The translations under genes were made by a program, and so were the position numbers. This document shows, piece by piece, positions 33,298-41,722 of a DNA stretch of 42,371 nucleotides (position 1 is its first letter; every line of letters begins with the position of its first letter). Source of the stretch: Planctomycetaceae bacterium (lineage in GTDB: Bacteria; Planctomycetota; Planctomycetia; Pirellulales; Pirellulaceae); contig PAPJ01000064.1 of assembly GCA_002709045.1 (NCBI GenBank), forward strand, positions 1 through 42,371. The letters are read 5' to 3'. Under the pieces are notes generated by a model. That model was given only the letters and a program-made list of their open reading frames with translations, was not told the origin of the DNA and did not search any database.

Positions 33298-34500
33298 ATG
33301 ATCAACTGGCCTACGATAAACGTTCATAATCAATCTTTGGGGTTGCCTCTTCTAACGGCAACTTTGGATCGACTGTTGCGCGCGATTGTCTGTCTGGACA
33401 GAGAAAATCGCATCGCCGAGTATGAGGATCTATTTCGGATGGATCCTTTTCTTACGGTCTGGTTATCCGCTCAGGCTTGTAACCGCGGCGTTTTTCTTAA
33501 AACAGAAAAAGATCTTGCTGATTGGTTTGTCACGAAAGGCGAACAGATTCTAGCAGCACTGGATCCGGATCCAACCGATGAACTGATTAGCCCCGACGCG
33601 GAAGCGTCAGCGGCTTATCTTTGCCAACTGGTAAGTACGGCCAAATCAACTGAGCGGTCGATAGTAGCATTGGTGACATTGGAATCTCCGGAATTAACTC
33701 CGGGTGATGAGCAGGTTGCTAATCAACTGATGAAACAAATGAACTCGAAAGTAAACCGGGAAGGGCCGGTCGTTACGTTTGCTGATTGGCAAAAAGCTCT
33801 CAATTGGGAGCAGCGGGAGGAGTTTTTTAGCCAGCAACTTCATCATAAGAAGATGCTGGCCATTAAGAACTTTGCTTACGGCGCAGGTCACGAGATTAAT
33901 AATCCGCTGGCGAATATAATTTCCCGGGCACAAAATCTTGTCAAGCAGGAAGAGGATCTGCAACGTCGACGGGAATTATCGACAATTGAAACTCAGGCCC
34001 ATCGCGCGTCATCGATGATTGCTGACCTGATGATTTTTGCCCAGCCACCTTCGCTTACGCTACAGCCTGTAAGTGTCAAGCAACTGGCGACTCAGACAGC
34101 TCGGGAAATGAGTGAATTCACAGACCCGCTGAGTCTGGAACTCAACGTCTGTGATTGTGAAGATGTGCTGATTCAGTCGGACGAAAAAGCCTGTCTTGAA
34201 ATTTTTAAGGCTATTGTGCAGAACAGTATCGATGCGATGGAAGATGGGAAGATCGAATTCGCATGGCGAGTCGATGATACCAAAGTCTACGTGACGATCT
34301 CGGATACCGGATCACTCATTCCGGAGGAACAGTTGGAGGTTGTGTTTGATCCTTTTTTCTCGGGCAGAGAAGCAGGGCGCGGCATTGGGTTTGGACTTAC
34401 CAAGGCCTGGAGAGTCATGCAGTTACATCATGGTGATATCAGTGTTAGCAATCTAACTGATGGTGTTGCCACAACGATGCAATTTGTGAAAACAGCTTAA
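33298..34500 (+). CDS. Soluble sensor histidine kinase
   Basis: A 400-residue protein without signal peptide or membrane helix, so a cytoplasmic kinase. Residues ~1-180 are an unrecognised N-terminal domain with VCLDRENRIAEYEDLFRMDP and FLTVWLSAQACNRGVF. The dimerisation/phospho-acceptor domain has the His in YGAGHEINNPLANIISRAQN (about residue 198), and the ATPase domain has the N box IVQNSIDAMEDG, the G1 box ISDTGSLIPEEQL, the F box FDPFFSGRE and the G2 box GRGIGFGLTKAWRV. All catalytic parts are present. The ATG at 33298 is chosen because the upstream GTG at 33259 lies inside the terminator hairpin. The adjacent response regulator is the likely partner. The N-terminal part has an HDOD-like flavour but I could not confirm that. 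Confidence 0.85.
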   Translation: MINWPTINVHNQSLGLPLLTATLDRLLRAIVCLDRENRIAEYEDLFRMDPFLTVWLSAQACNRGVFLKTEKDLADWFVTKGEQILAALDPDPTDELISPDAEASAAYLCQLVSTAKSTERSIVALVTLESPELTPGDEQVANQLMKQMNSKVNREGPVVTFADWQKALNWEQREEFFSQQLHHKKMLAIKNFAYGAGHEINNPLANIISRAQNLVKQEEDLQRRRELSTIETQAHRASSMIADLMIFAQPPSLTLQPVSVKQLATQTAREMSEFTDPLSLELNVCDCEDVLIQSDEKACLEIFKAIVQNSIDAMEDGKIEFAWRVDDTKVYVTISDTGSLIPEEQLEVVFDPFFSGREAGRGIGFGLTKAWRVMQLHHGDISVSNLTDGVATTMQFVKTA

Positions 34501-34512
34501 GTTAGACTGAGC

Positions 34513-35532
34513 TTACTGTGCCAGACCCCGTCGGGCTAATTCAGCCATAACTCCGCGAACAATGGATTCAATGTCGATCCCGCCCGCTGACGGGTTACTC
34601 TGGAAATTGGTTTCAGCTTCCTGCATAAATCCTTCATCCCGCAGCATCTTTTCCAGATCACGACTGAGTTCTTGCAGTTTAGAGGTTAGTTCAGGCCCTT
34701 GAGGTTGACGGCCTGTACCGGTATTGAAGCCACGAAGTTTTATCGCCTCCCGGAATCCCTCCGGGAATTCGCTCTGGTAAATCATAGCATCAAACAGTTT
34801 TAGTAGGCGATATTGCAGATCACGAGCAAGTTCCCATTGTCCGGTGGAAGCCAACTGGAAGATTTTGCTGGTAATTTCAGGACAAACGCCACTGGTGGCA
34901 TTGGTCCCGCCATCGGCTCCAACCCACATCATTGGTACTAATACCGGATCCCAACCTGTCAGAAAAGAAAAATCAGGACGGTTTGGTCGAACTTTGGCGA
35001 TCATCCGCATCATTTGAGGGATGTCTCCTGATGAGTCTTTGATCCCAATCACTCGTTCACAGTCATTAGCCAGGCGAGTTACAGTGTCGACATCAATTGG
35101 TGACGCAAATAGTGGAATATTATAAAGTGTTACATCAATCGGCGAGTTATTGGCAATCTCTTTGAAATAAGTGTAAACAGCTTCCGGACCGATTTGATAG
35201 TAAAAGGGTGAAACGATGGCCACAGCAGTGGCTCCCAAATCGTAATATCTCTCACAGGCTCGGATTGTTTCCCGTGTATTTGCTTCGGCAGCACCAGCCA
35301 GAATTGGTACTCGCCCATTAACCTGGTCTGCGATGATTTCAATGATTCGCACTCGTTCTGTAGCGGTAAAGCGAGTAAATTCACCGGTAGATCCATTGGG
35401 ATACAGACCATGCACTCCTTTGTCGATCAACCAATCAACATAACGTCGGGTTTCCCCTTCATTGATGTTTCCGTCGTTATCTAAACAGACGATATTAGGG
35501 GTAAAGATACCGGATAGTTTTGCTTGACTCAT
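34513..35532 (-). CDS. DapA/NanA-family aldolase with C-terminal BMC encapsulation-peptide-like tail
   Basis: A 339-residue class I aldolase of the dihydrodipicolinate synthase/N-acetylneuraminate lyase family. Visible are GVHGLYPNGSTGEFTRF (GSTGE near 47-51), the proton-relay Tyr137 in TLYNIPLFASP and the Schiff-base Lys165 in VIGIKDSSGD. The family adds pyruvate to, or cleaves it from, aldehydes and sugar acids. The barrel ends near residue 300; a polar linker (NFQSNPSAGG) and a terminal amphipathic helix IDIESIVRGVMAELARRG (319-336) follow. This helix has the I-x-x-I-V-x-x-V-x-x-E-L pattern of peptides that target enzymes into bacterial microcompartments. The gene is alone on the minus strand. 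Enzyme family is firm, substrate unknown; the targeting role is inference, and lysine biosynthesis is unlikely given the tail. Confidence 0.85.
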   Translation of the reverse strand: MSQAKLSGIFTPNIVCLDNDGNINEGETRRYVDWLIDKGVHGLYPNGSTGEFTRFTATERVRIIEIIADQVNGRVPILAGAAEANTRETIRACERYYDLGATAVAIVSPFYYQIGPEAVYTYFKEIANNSPIDVTLYNIPLFASPIDVDTVTRLANDCERVIGIKDSSGDIPQMMRMIAKVRPNRPDFSFLTGWDPVLVPMMWVGADGGTNATSGVCPEITSKIFQLASTGQWELARDLQYRLLKLFDAMIYQSEFPEGFREAIKLRGFNTGTGRQPQGPELTSKLQELSRDLEKMLRDEGFMQEAETNFQSNPSAGGIDIESIVRGVMAELARRGLAQ

Positions 35533-35818
35533 GACCGATCGTATTCCGCGTTTGCGTTAGTTTCGTAAAGAAGTGGAATGGCTTACGTAATCCATACAGT
35601 TTTATTGATTCTGAAAAACTATACCTTTCGACTTTTACGGAGTGGTAAAAAACTCAAACTTTTGTGGTTGGTTAAAACGTATCGGTCAGTGAATAAGCGG
35701 AATTTGATTCGGTTATGTCGGCTATAACGATTATCGAACTGATAAAGTATTGATAGCTGTAATTAAGAGTACATTTCGCAGACGTTGCGATTATCCAAAT
35801 ACCTAAACTCCTCAGCAA

Positions 35819-37912
35819 ATGTCCCAGCAAGAACCTAAAACCCGATTACCAAAAACATTTGGCCTGTTGGTTCTCGGAGCCTATTTTCTTTTGTTTACAT
35901 TTGTTGCAGCGCCGGCACAGTCTAAAACCGGACAGGTTGCCGTTAATGCTCATCAGGTTCCCTGGCTTCGTCTGATTATCCCGGATACTGTGATTTCAGA
36001 ATGGGCAGAGAATTCAAGTGAGCGAGTGGGATTACTGGATCGAGTCCCATTGTTGTTAGGTAGCCTTATCTTATTACTGGTTGTCATGTTGACAGGCCGT
36101 GCCAGTTTACGAGCGTTCAGGATTTCCTTACTCTCGAAATTAGAAATTAGTGTGTTATCGTTCGCGCTGGGGATTACGATTTTTACACTATTTGCCTTTA
36201 CGATAGGAGTTGCAGGTGGGCTGCAGCTTTGGTGGGCCTACCTTTTCCCCGTGGCTTTGGCTGTCCTGATTGAATGTAAGATCAAAGAGGGCGTATTGCG
36301 TCGCGAAACCTTAATCAATCGAATCAAATCAGTATTCCAGCTGAATCAGATGCAGTGGTGGTTGATTGCTGTTCCTGCCGTCATAATTTTAGCCGGCGCC
36401 ATGTTACCCCCCTGGGAATTCGACGTTCGGGAATATCACTTACAAGTACCTAAAGAATGGTTTCAATCCGGAAGCATTGAACATTTACCGCACAATATCT
36501 ATGCCGGAATGCCTCTGGCAGCGGAATTGATAAGTGTCGTGCCAATGGCCTGGGCTCAGCTGTTTTCAGAAACAGAAGCCTGGTGGTATGGAGCATTGAT
36601 AGGTAAGACCTTCCTCAGTTTCTATGCCCTGTTTGTGAGTCTGACTGCCTGGGCGTTAGCCAGTAGACTTGCTGAAAAAACGTCGGACACGAAAGTAGGA
36701 TTAGTTGCAGCAGTGCTTGTATTGACGTGTCCATGGATTGGCTATATCAGCATGACCGGGCTGAATGAAGTCACTTTAGCGTTCTTTTTGTTAATTGCTC
36801 TGTTGCTGATGGCAAAAAACGATCAGCAACAATCTGGTTTTATAACGAAAATATTATTGATCGGTTTGTTATCCGGTCAGGCAGCAGCAGTGAAGTACAC
36901 CGGGTTGGTTTTTGTGATGGTTCCAATCGGGGTCTGGTTGCTAGTGAAAAACCGACAGCGGTTACTGCCAGTGGTAGTTGCTTTTAGTGTTGGTTGTGCC
37001 ATTACATTTGGCCCCTGGTTGGTTAAGAATGCGGTGCATACAGGCAACCCGGTTTATCCACTTATGGGAACGTTGTTTGAAACTCCCGGCAGAACCAATC
37101 AGCAGGTAACGCAGTGGAATAACGCTCACAGAGTACCGGTAGGCGATTCGGTTGTTGATGGTTTTAGTGAATTTCTCTGGCAGGGTTCACTTGTAAGTCC
37201 GCTGTTAATCGGTGCGTTGCTTATTACGCTAGTCTTATATGGAGGGCGGCGCGAACTGTGGTCGTACTTTGCTTTGGTAGCCTATAGTTTTGTTGTCTGG
37301 TGGTTTGCCACACATCATCTCCAGCGATTTCTTGTGCCACTAATTCCCTTGTTGGCCGTATTGGCTGCTCTCGGTTTTTCTGCTTCGCTGGATAAATTTC
37401 CAGGTTGGCGAAAGGGGTGGCTTATCGCTTTAGCTGTTTATGCGGTCATGTATCTGGGAGCCGGCATGGAGACCGATTCGCGGCTACTCGTGAAGCTCGA
37501 AACACTTCGTGATGGCCCGGTTATCGATGAAAATGATACGACGACATTTCGTGTTCACCGTTATCTGAATCAACAGCTTGGATCCAAGGGTCGTGTTCTT
37601 CTGGTCGGTGATGCAGAACCCTTCGATTTGCGAATGCGGGTCGATTACAACTCGTGCTTTGACAATTCGGTTCTCGCAGATCTGTTAGATGGCCGGCCAC
37701 CGGAGCAGCAACGTATTGCGTTGAGGCAACGGGAGATTGATTTTGTCTATGTCAGTTGGGAAGAACTAGCACGTTATCAAGCTAGCTATGGTTATGATGA
37801 AAGGGTGAACAGGAACTGGATTCAGGAACTTGTCCTAAACGGAGTTCTGGTGGAAGACAGAGATGTGAAAATATCTCCGCAGGTGGGTCAGTTATTTCGG
37901 ATTCCTAACTAG
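35819..37912 (+). CDS. Polytopic membrane glycosyltransferase (GT39/ArnT-like)
   Basis: A 697-residue protein with one helix at the N terminus (LLVLGAYFLLFTFVAA) and about ten or more further helices up to residue ~570. It has a soluble C-terminal part of ~130 residues. After a helix near residue 190 it reads PPWEFDVREYHLQVPKEWFQ, the first external loop with the Asp and Glu typical of GT-C enzymes of the PMT/ArnT type. Next come HLPHNIYAGMPLAAELISVV and, later, VKYTGLVFVMVPIGVWLL. Such enzymes transfer a sugar from polyprenyl phosphate to lipids, proteins or glycans on the outer membrane face. The next gene starts 14 nt after its stop, suggesting an operon with the nucleoside phosphorylase-like gene. 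Acceptor unknown. Confidence 0.7.
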   Translation: MSQQEPKTRLPKTFGLLVLGAYFLLFTFVAAPAQSKTGQVAVNAHQVPWLRLIIPDTVISEWAENSSERVGLLDRVPLLLGSLILLLVVMLTGRASLRAFRISLLSKLEISVLSFALGITIFTLFAFTIGVAGGLQLWWAYLFPVALAVLIECKIKEGVLRRETLINRIKSVFQLNQMQWWLIAVPAVIILAGAMLPPWEFDVREYHLQVPKEWFQSGSIEHLPHNIYAGMPLAAELISVVPMAWAQLFSETEAWWYGALIGKTFLSFYALFVSLTAWALASRLAEKTSDTKVGLVAAVLVLTCPWIGYISMTGLNEVTLAFFLLIALLLMAKNDQQQSGFITKILLIGLLSGQAAAVKYTGLVFVMVPIGVWLLVKNRQRLLPVVVAFSVGCAITFGPWLVKNAVHTGNPVYPLMGTLFETPGRTNQQVTQWNNAHRVPVGDSVVDGFSEFLWQGSLVSPLLIGALLITLVLYGGRRELWSYFALVAYSFVVWWFATHHLQRFLVPLIPLLAVLAALGFSASLDKFPGWRKGWLIALAVYAVMYLGAGMETDSRLLVKLETLRDGPVIDENDTTTFRVHRYLNQQLGSKGRVLLVGDAEPFDLRMRVDYNSCFDNSVLADLLDGRPPEQQRIALRQREIDFVYVSWEELARYQASYGYDERVNRNWIQELVLNGVLVEDRDVKISPQVGQLFRIPN

Positions 37913-37926
37913 TTGGTTTGGTAGTA

Positions 37927-38787
37927 ATGTTAATTCGATTTCTCGTTGCCAATATGATTAAGTCACAGACTCAGGAAGTTGTGCGCAATAAGGTTGAAGA
38001 AGTTGTAACTGATCAGGTGCGAAACCTTGAGGAGATGCAACATGGTCGTGAAATGCCTCCCTGCGATGTGGCGATTGTCTTTGCCAACCATTTGGAGGCC
38101 ACTGGGGTTCTCGATCAGATGGAAGATATGGTAAGCACGCAGTGTGCTAGCTTTGTCGAGCATGCAGGACGATGGAAAGGTCGCGAGGTTGTGGTGATCG
38201 AGGCGGGTGAAACCTGGCGTCAGGTCGCCAAAGCTGTTTCTGATCTTATCAATATGCATAAACCCAATTGGGTGGTTTCTGCCGGGTTTGCTTCATCTCT
38301 TTCTAAAAACGTTCGCAAAGGTATGATCGTGATGCCAGCGGTCATTCGGGATACTGCGGGACGCGAACTGGATACGGGACTGCAGATTAACGATGATTCT
38401 CCACAGCGAGGATTGTATACGGGTGTTCTGATTTCTACTTCTGAATTACTCGAAACGCCATCGAAACGAAAAAAACTGGCGAAGCAGTTTGATGCTCAGG
38501 TGGCCGATATGGAGTCGGCGGTCGTCGGTGAGATCTGTCGACAGGCGAAACAACGCTATATGGTGGTGCGTGTGGTTGCAGAGGATTTGGAAGAGAAGCC
38601 ACCGGAATTAATGAGCCGGATCATGAATCAGGATTCAGTTGCCGGGAAGTTTGGAGCGTTATCAAAAGGACTATTTACACAGGCATCCCAACTAAAAGAG
38701 ATATGGGAGATGAAGAATGCAGCCTACAAAACTTCTGAAAGACTGGCGGAATTTCTTTCAGGTGTTGTCAGGCAATTGCGTTTGTAA
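37927..38787 (+). CDS. Nucleoside phosphorylase-like protein (MTA/SAH nucleosidase fold)
   Basis: A 286-residue protein of the PNP/UDP phosphorylase superfamily. The core shows CDVAIVFANHLEATGVLDQM at the first strand, WVVSAGFASSLSKNVRKGMI (the G-x-A-G-like ligand loop) and QVADMESAVVGEICRQAKQR with the D-M-E-S signature whose Glu contacts the ribose. The superfamily cleaves the N-glycosidic bond of nucleosides, 5'-methylthioadenosine or S-adenosylhomocysteine. The first ~35 residues form an extra helix (IKSQTQEVVRNKVEEVVTDQ) outside the core, and a C-terminal helical extension follows it. ATG 37927 is chosen; TTG 37918 and ATG 37954 are in frame. A role tied to the ispH gene that follows is possible but not shown. 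Confidence 0.75.
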   Translation: MLIRFLVANMIKSQTQEVVRNKVEEVVTDQVRNLEEMQHGREMPPCDVAIVFANHLEATGVLDQMEDMVSTQCASFVEHAGRWKGREVVVIEAGETWRQVAKAVSDLINMHKPNWVVSAGFASSLSKNVRKGMIVMPAVIRDTAGRELDTGLQINDDSPQRGLYTGVLISTSELLETPSKRKKLAKQFDAQVADMESAVVGEICRQAKQRYMVVRVVAEDLEEKPPELMSRIMNQDSVAGKFGALSKGLFTQASQLKEIWEMKNAAYKTSERLAEFLSGVVRQLRL

Positions 38788-38853
38788 CTCAGGTTCAGGT
38801 TTAGCAGTAGTAGACATACCAATTTGGCTAAGGCATATTAGGTTTGTGGTCGA

Positions 38854-38873
38854 TTACCCAAAATGTCGGGTAA
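38854..38873. repeat. Small inverted repeat upstream of ispH
   Basis: TTACCC (38854-38859) and GGGTAA (38868-38873) form a perfect 6-bp dyad with an 8-nt spacer, ending 31 nt before the ispH start. There is no T run after it, so it is not a terminator; it could be an operator or leader hairpin. Confidence 0.3.
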
Positions 38874-38904
38874 TAAATGGATCAAGATTGACAGAAAGTA
38901 TCCA

Positions 38905-39834
38905 ATGAAAATAATCCTGGCAGCTCCGCGCGGTTTTTGTGCAGGGGTTAATATGGCCATTGAGTGTTTGGACTTGTCGATCAAGACATTGGGTTCACCG
39001 GTCTATGTCTATCATGAAATTGTGCACAACAAGTATGTTGTTGAGACGTTTCAGGGTAAGGGGGCTATTTTTGTCGATAGCCTGGAAGATGTGCCGGTAG
39101 GGTCGAACCTTCTTTTTTCTGCCCATGGTATCTCACCTCAAATTAGAGAACAGGCACGAAAACGTGATCTTTATGCCATTGATGCAACGTGTCCGTTAGT
39201 AACGAAAGTTCATTTGGAAGCTGTTAGATATGCTAAAGAAGGTTTTACGATTCTGTTAATCGGTCATGAAGGTCATGATGAAGTGATCGGTACTATGGGA
39301 GAAGCTCCCGAGGCCATGATTCTGGTAGAGAACGAAGAACATGTGGATAATATTGAAGTTGCCGATGAGTCGAAGATCGCCTATCTCACGCAAACGACTC
39401 TTAGTGTCGATGATGCGAATCGGATTATTGCGAAAATTCGTGAGCGATTCCCTGAAGCGAAGTCGCCTCCGAAGGGAGATATTTGCTATGCAACTCAGAA
39501 TCGTCAGGAGGCGGTGAGGGTGATTGCCGACGATGTGCAATTAGTAATTGTTGTCGGTAGTCAGAATAGCTCCAATAGCCAGCGTCTGAAAGAAATTGCA
39601 ATTGAAGAGGGTAAACAGGCATATCTCATCGATGGAGTCGAAGACATTGATGATCAGTGGTTCGAGTCGGTTGAAACGTTGATGATTACAGCCGGTGCAA
39701 GCGCGCCTGAAAATCTGGTTCAGGATTGTGTCGAGTATATTCAGAAGAATTACGAGACTGAAATGGAATCACGTGTGATTCGTGAAGAGAAGGTACACTT
39801 CAGTTTGCCGAAAGAACTGAAAACGCTACTTTAG
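38905..39834 (+). CDS. ispH: 4-hydroxy-3-methylbut-2-enyl diphosphate reductase (IspH/LytB)
   Basis: A 309-residue iron-sulfur enzyme performing the last step of the MEP isoprenoid pathway, giving isopentenyl and dimethylallyl diphosphate. The three cluster cysteines are present: Cys12 in PRGFCAGVNMAIE, Cys96 in AIDATCPLVTKVH and Cys194 in GDICYATQNRQ. Substrate-binding residues are seen in YHEIVHNKYVV, FSAHGISP, LIGHEGHDEVIGTMGE, QNSSNSQRL and ITAGASAPENLV. The frame is open upstream to 38863, but the family begins at MKIILAAPRG, so ATG 38905 is used. Its last 9 nt overlap the convergent DUF1080 lipoprotein gene. Full length and intact. Confidence 0.96.
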   Translation: MKIILAAPRGFCAGVNMAIECLDLSIKTLGSPVYVYHEIVHNKYVVETFQGKGAIFVDSLEDVPVGSNLLFSAHGISPQIREQARKRDLYAIDATCPLVTKVHLEAVRYAKEGFTILLIGHEGHDEVIGTMGEAPEAMILVENEEHVDNIEVADESKIAYLTQTTLSVDDANRIIAKIRERFPEAKSPPKGDICYATQNRQEAVRVIADDVQLVIVVGSQNSSNSQRLKEIAIEEGKQAYLIDGVEDIDDQWFESVETLMITAGASAPENLVQDCVEYIQKNYETEMESRVIREEKVHFSLPKELKTLL

Positions 39835-41127
39835 TTCAGCAATTCGCAAATTTCGAAAACTAAGGTTCGTGGTTGGATCATGACCCTGAATCATAATCGA
39901 TCCAGCTTCGGTACGAAGGCCACGGCGTGGGTTCTCATCGGCTTGACGCTCGTCATACCAGTCGCTGACCTGATATCCGTTGACCCATACGGCAATATGA
40001 TTGCCAGACATCACGATGGTTTTATGAAACCACTGCTTATCTTTAGCAATGATTCGGCGGGCATCTTGCCTGCGGAAGATTCCACCGGTGCCACAGTCAG
40101 CAGGAGTCAGTGGATTTCCGTCTTTCATGCCGTTTTGGATTTGGCTTTCGTAGCCCATCATGACATCACCCGGAATACAGCGCAGGAAGAGGCCGGAATT
40201 CAGAGCATCAGCGTAACTGATACATTCAAGTTGTAGTATGAAGTCAGCATAGTGCCCTTCGGTTTCAAGCTGGCCGCGACCATTCTTAACGTTTAAATCG
40301 CCATCATCGGTGACCGAAAATGTACTATCCATTTCCGGGTATTCGATCCAGCCGGTAAGATCATTTCCATTGAATATCGATTCCAGACTAAGTGGCTGAA
40401 GCATAATGTTTCTAAATGCCACTTTTCCTGAATTTAGTTGCAGACCAATAAAGCCTCGCGGAATCGGGTTTTCATCGGTGTAATCAAGGATTAGATTACC
40501 ATCGATCAAGGCTTTGATTTGGTTGCCGAGAACTGTGATTTGGGCAGTCTGCCATTCACCGGAGGTGGGTGCATTCTCTATTTTTGTACGTCCGACAAGG
40601 CTACCTGTTGGAAAAGGATTGTCGACCGGTGCAATGTTAAATTCGTAGCAGTCCTTGGTGGGATCGGCAGGTTGCCCGGCCGTACGCAAAAATATTCCGC
40701 TGTTTGTTGTTTTATCTGCTTTGAATTCCAACCGTAGTACGTAATCGGTGAACTCAGAGGTGGTCCGTAACAAACCTTGTGCACCTTCGCTGACGGTTAT
40801 CGTTCCGTCTTCGACCGCCCAATTGGCTTCACTTTCAGCATGCCAACCGTAAAAACTGCCACCATCGAACAAACGGATCCAGCCTTCATGCAGATCTTCC
40901 GTTGAAACAGCAATAGGCTCAGGACTTGGAATGACCGGTGTTAACTCATTAGTGCTTTGTTTTTCTTGTGACTTTCTGGTCTGTTCCGATTTTGCGCTTG
41001 AATCAATTGCCTGCTCTGTTGGAGCAGTGGAGCGGCTATTATCGACTGGTGGAGGATCTGGAGAACAGCCGGTAAGGATTGCCAATGATAGCACCGATAA
41101 TGTCAGCGTTAAGAAGAGTCGTTTCAT
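39826..41127 (-). CDS. Lipoprotein with two DUF1080 (3-keto-disaccharide hydrolase-like) domains
   Basis: A 433-residue lipoprotein: the signal peptide ends in LAILTGCSPDPPP with the lipobox Cys at 21, then a Ser/Thr/Pro-rich linker to residue ~78. Two jelly-roll domains follow. The first (~80-245) has GWIRLFDGGSFYGWHAES and LRLEFKADKTTNSGIFLRTA; the second (~248-432) has SIFNGNDLTGWIEYPEMD, NSGLFLRCIPGDVMMGYESQ and HIAVWVNGYQVSDW. DUF1080 domains are very numerous in planctomycetes and include enzymes hydrolysing 3-keto-disaccharides, though many may only bind sugar. The position on the membrane fits polysaccharide turnover at the surface. The ends overlap ispH by 9 nt, tail to tail. Which domain, if any, is catalytic cannot be told here. 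Confidence 0.88.
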   Translation of the reverse strand: MKRLFLTLTLSVLSLAILTGCSPDPPPVDNSRSTAPTEQAIDSSAKSEQTRKSQEKQSTNELTPVIPSPEPIAVSTEDLHEGWIRLFDGGSFYGWHAESEANWAVEDGTITVSEGAQGLLRTTSEFTDYVLRLEFKADKTTNSGIFLRTAGQPADPTKDCYEFNIAPVDNPFPTGSLVGRTKIENAPTSGEWQTAQITVLGNQIKALIDGNLILDYTDENPIPRGFIGLQLNSGKVAFRNIMLQPLSLESIFNGNDLTGWIEYPEMDSTFSVTDDGDLNVKNGRGQLETEGHYADFILQLECISYADALNSGLFLRCIPGDVMMGYESQIQNGMKDGNPLTPADCGTGGIFRRQDARRIIAKDKQWFHKTIVMSGNHIAVWVNGYQVSDWYDERQADENPRRGLRTEAGSIMIQGHDPTTNLSFRNLRIAELK

Positions 41128-41228
41128 GCCTTAAGTTTCAATTCAACAATGTGTGAAATACAGTTTTTTAATATCTCTATTATAGCGTGCTTATTACCGA
41201 ATAAGACGGAACGTATTTTAAGAGTCAC

Positions 41229-41711
41229 TTAGTCTGATGGATCAGCAGTGACAATTTCTAACTGAATCTCACCGGTGATGCCACCGGATAAGTCTTCGTT
41301 TGTAACGAGTTGTCCACTTTGGTCATTGACCAGTGGGAAATCCACAATAATTTCCAGCAGGTTATATTGCTCGAGCTTGTCTTCGATAGGAAAAAAAGTA
41401 CTTCCCTCTTCAACGCTTGCAGATCCAATGGCCTCATGGTTGAGAAAAATATCGGCCAAGGCATTTACCTGTTCGATATAAATTCGCACAGTGTCATTTT
41501 CATCCAGTCCGGATGGTTTATGGAAATGGCGTTGAAACAAGACTTTACCACGAAAATCGGGACCTAACGAATCAGCCCAATCGCATGGAATTTTCATCGT
41601 GCCGGGCTTAGGTACTTCGGTACCGGTTTCTTCAGATTGTTGATTCTTAGTCCAACGAGTAGTAGCGATAGGTGTGTATTGCCAGGGACCACGTAACCTG
41701 ATGATGTGCAT
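41229..41711 (-). CDS. Small protein resembling the sugar-binding jelly roll of GH2 enzymes
   Basis: A 160-residue protein without a signal peptide. It reads RLRGPWQYTPI, then MKIPCDWADSLGPDFRGKVL and FQRHFHKPSGLDENDTVRIY, then QVNALADIFLNHEAIGSA. This order of motifs (opening W-x-Y, P-x-D/C-W, a strand with F-x-R-x-F, and a v-x-l-N-x-x-x-iG strand) is that of the N-terminal galactose-binding-like domain of family 2 beta-galactosidases. The catalytic barrel is absent, so it is at most a binding module. ATG 41711 is preferred to TTG 41720. It starts 11 nt after the stop of the prepilin-like gene and is probably co-transcribed with it. Function unknown. Confidence 0.6.
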   Translation of the reverse strand: MHIIRLRGPWQYTPIATTRWTKNQQSEETGTEVPKPGTMKIPCDWADSLGPDFRGKVLFQRHFHKPSGLDENDTVRIYIEQVNALADIFLNHEAIGSASVEEGSTFFPIEDKLEQYNLLEIIVDFPLVNDQSGQLVTNEDLSGGITGEIQLEIVTADPSD

Positions 41712-41722
41712 AGAAGGCAACG

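Noticed and set aside
37954..38040. N-terminal amphipathic helix of the nucleoside phosphorylase-like protein as a BMC targeting peptide
   Set aside because: It is longer and more evenly charged than targeting peptides, has no flexible linker to the core and fits a simple coiled or membrane-contact helix as well.
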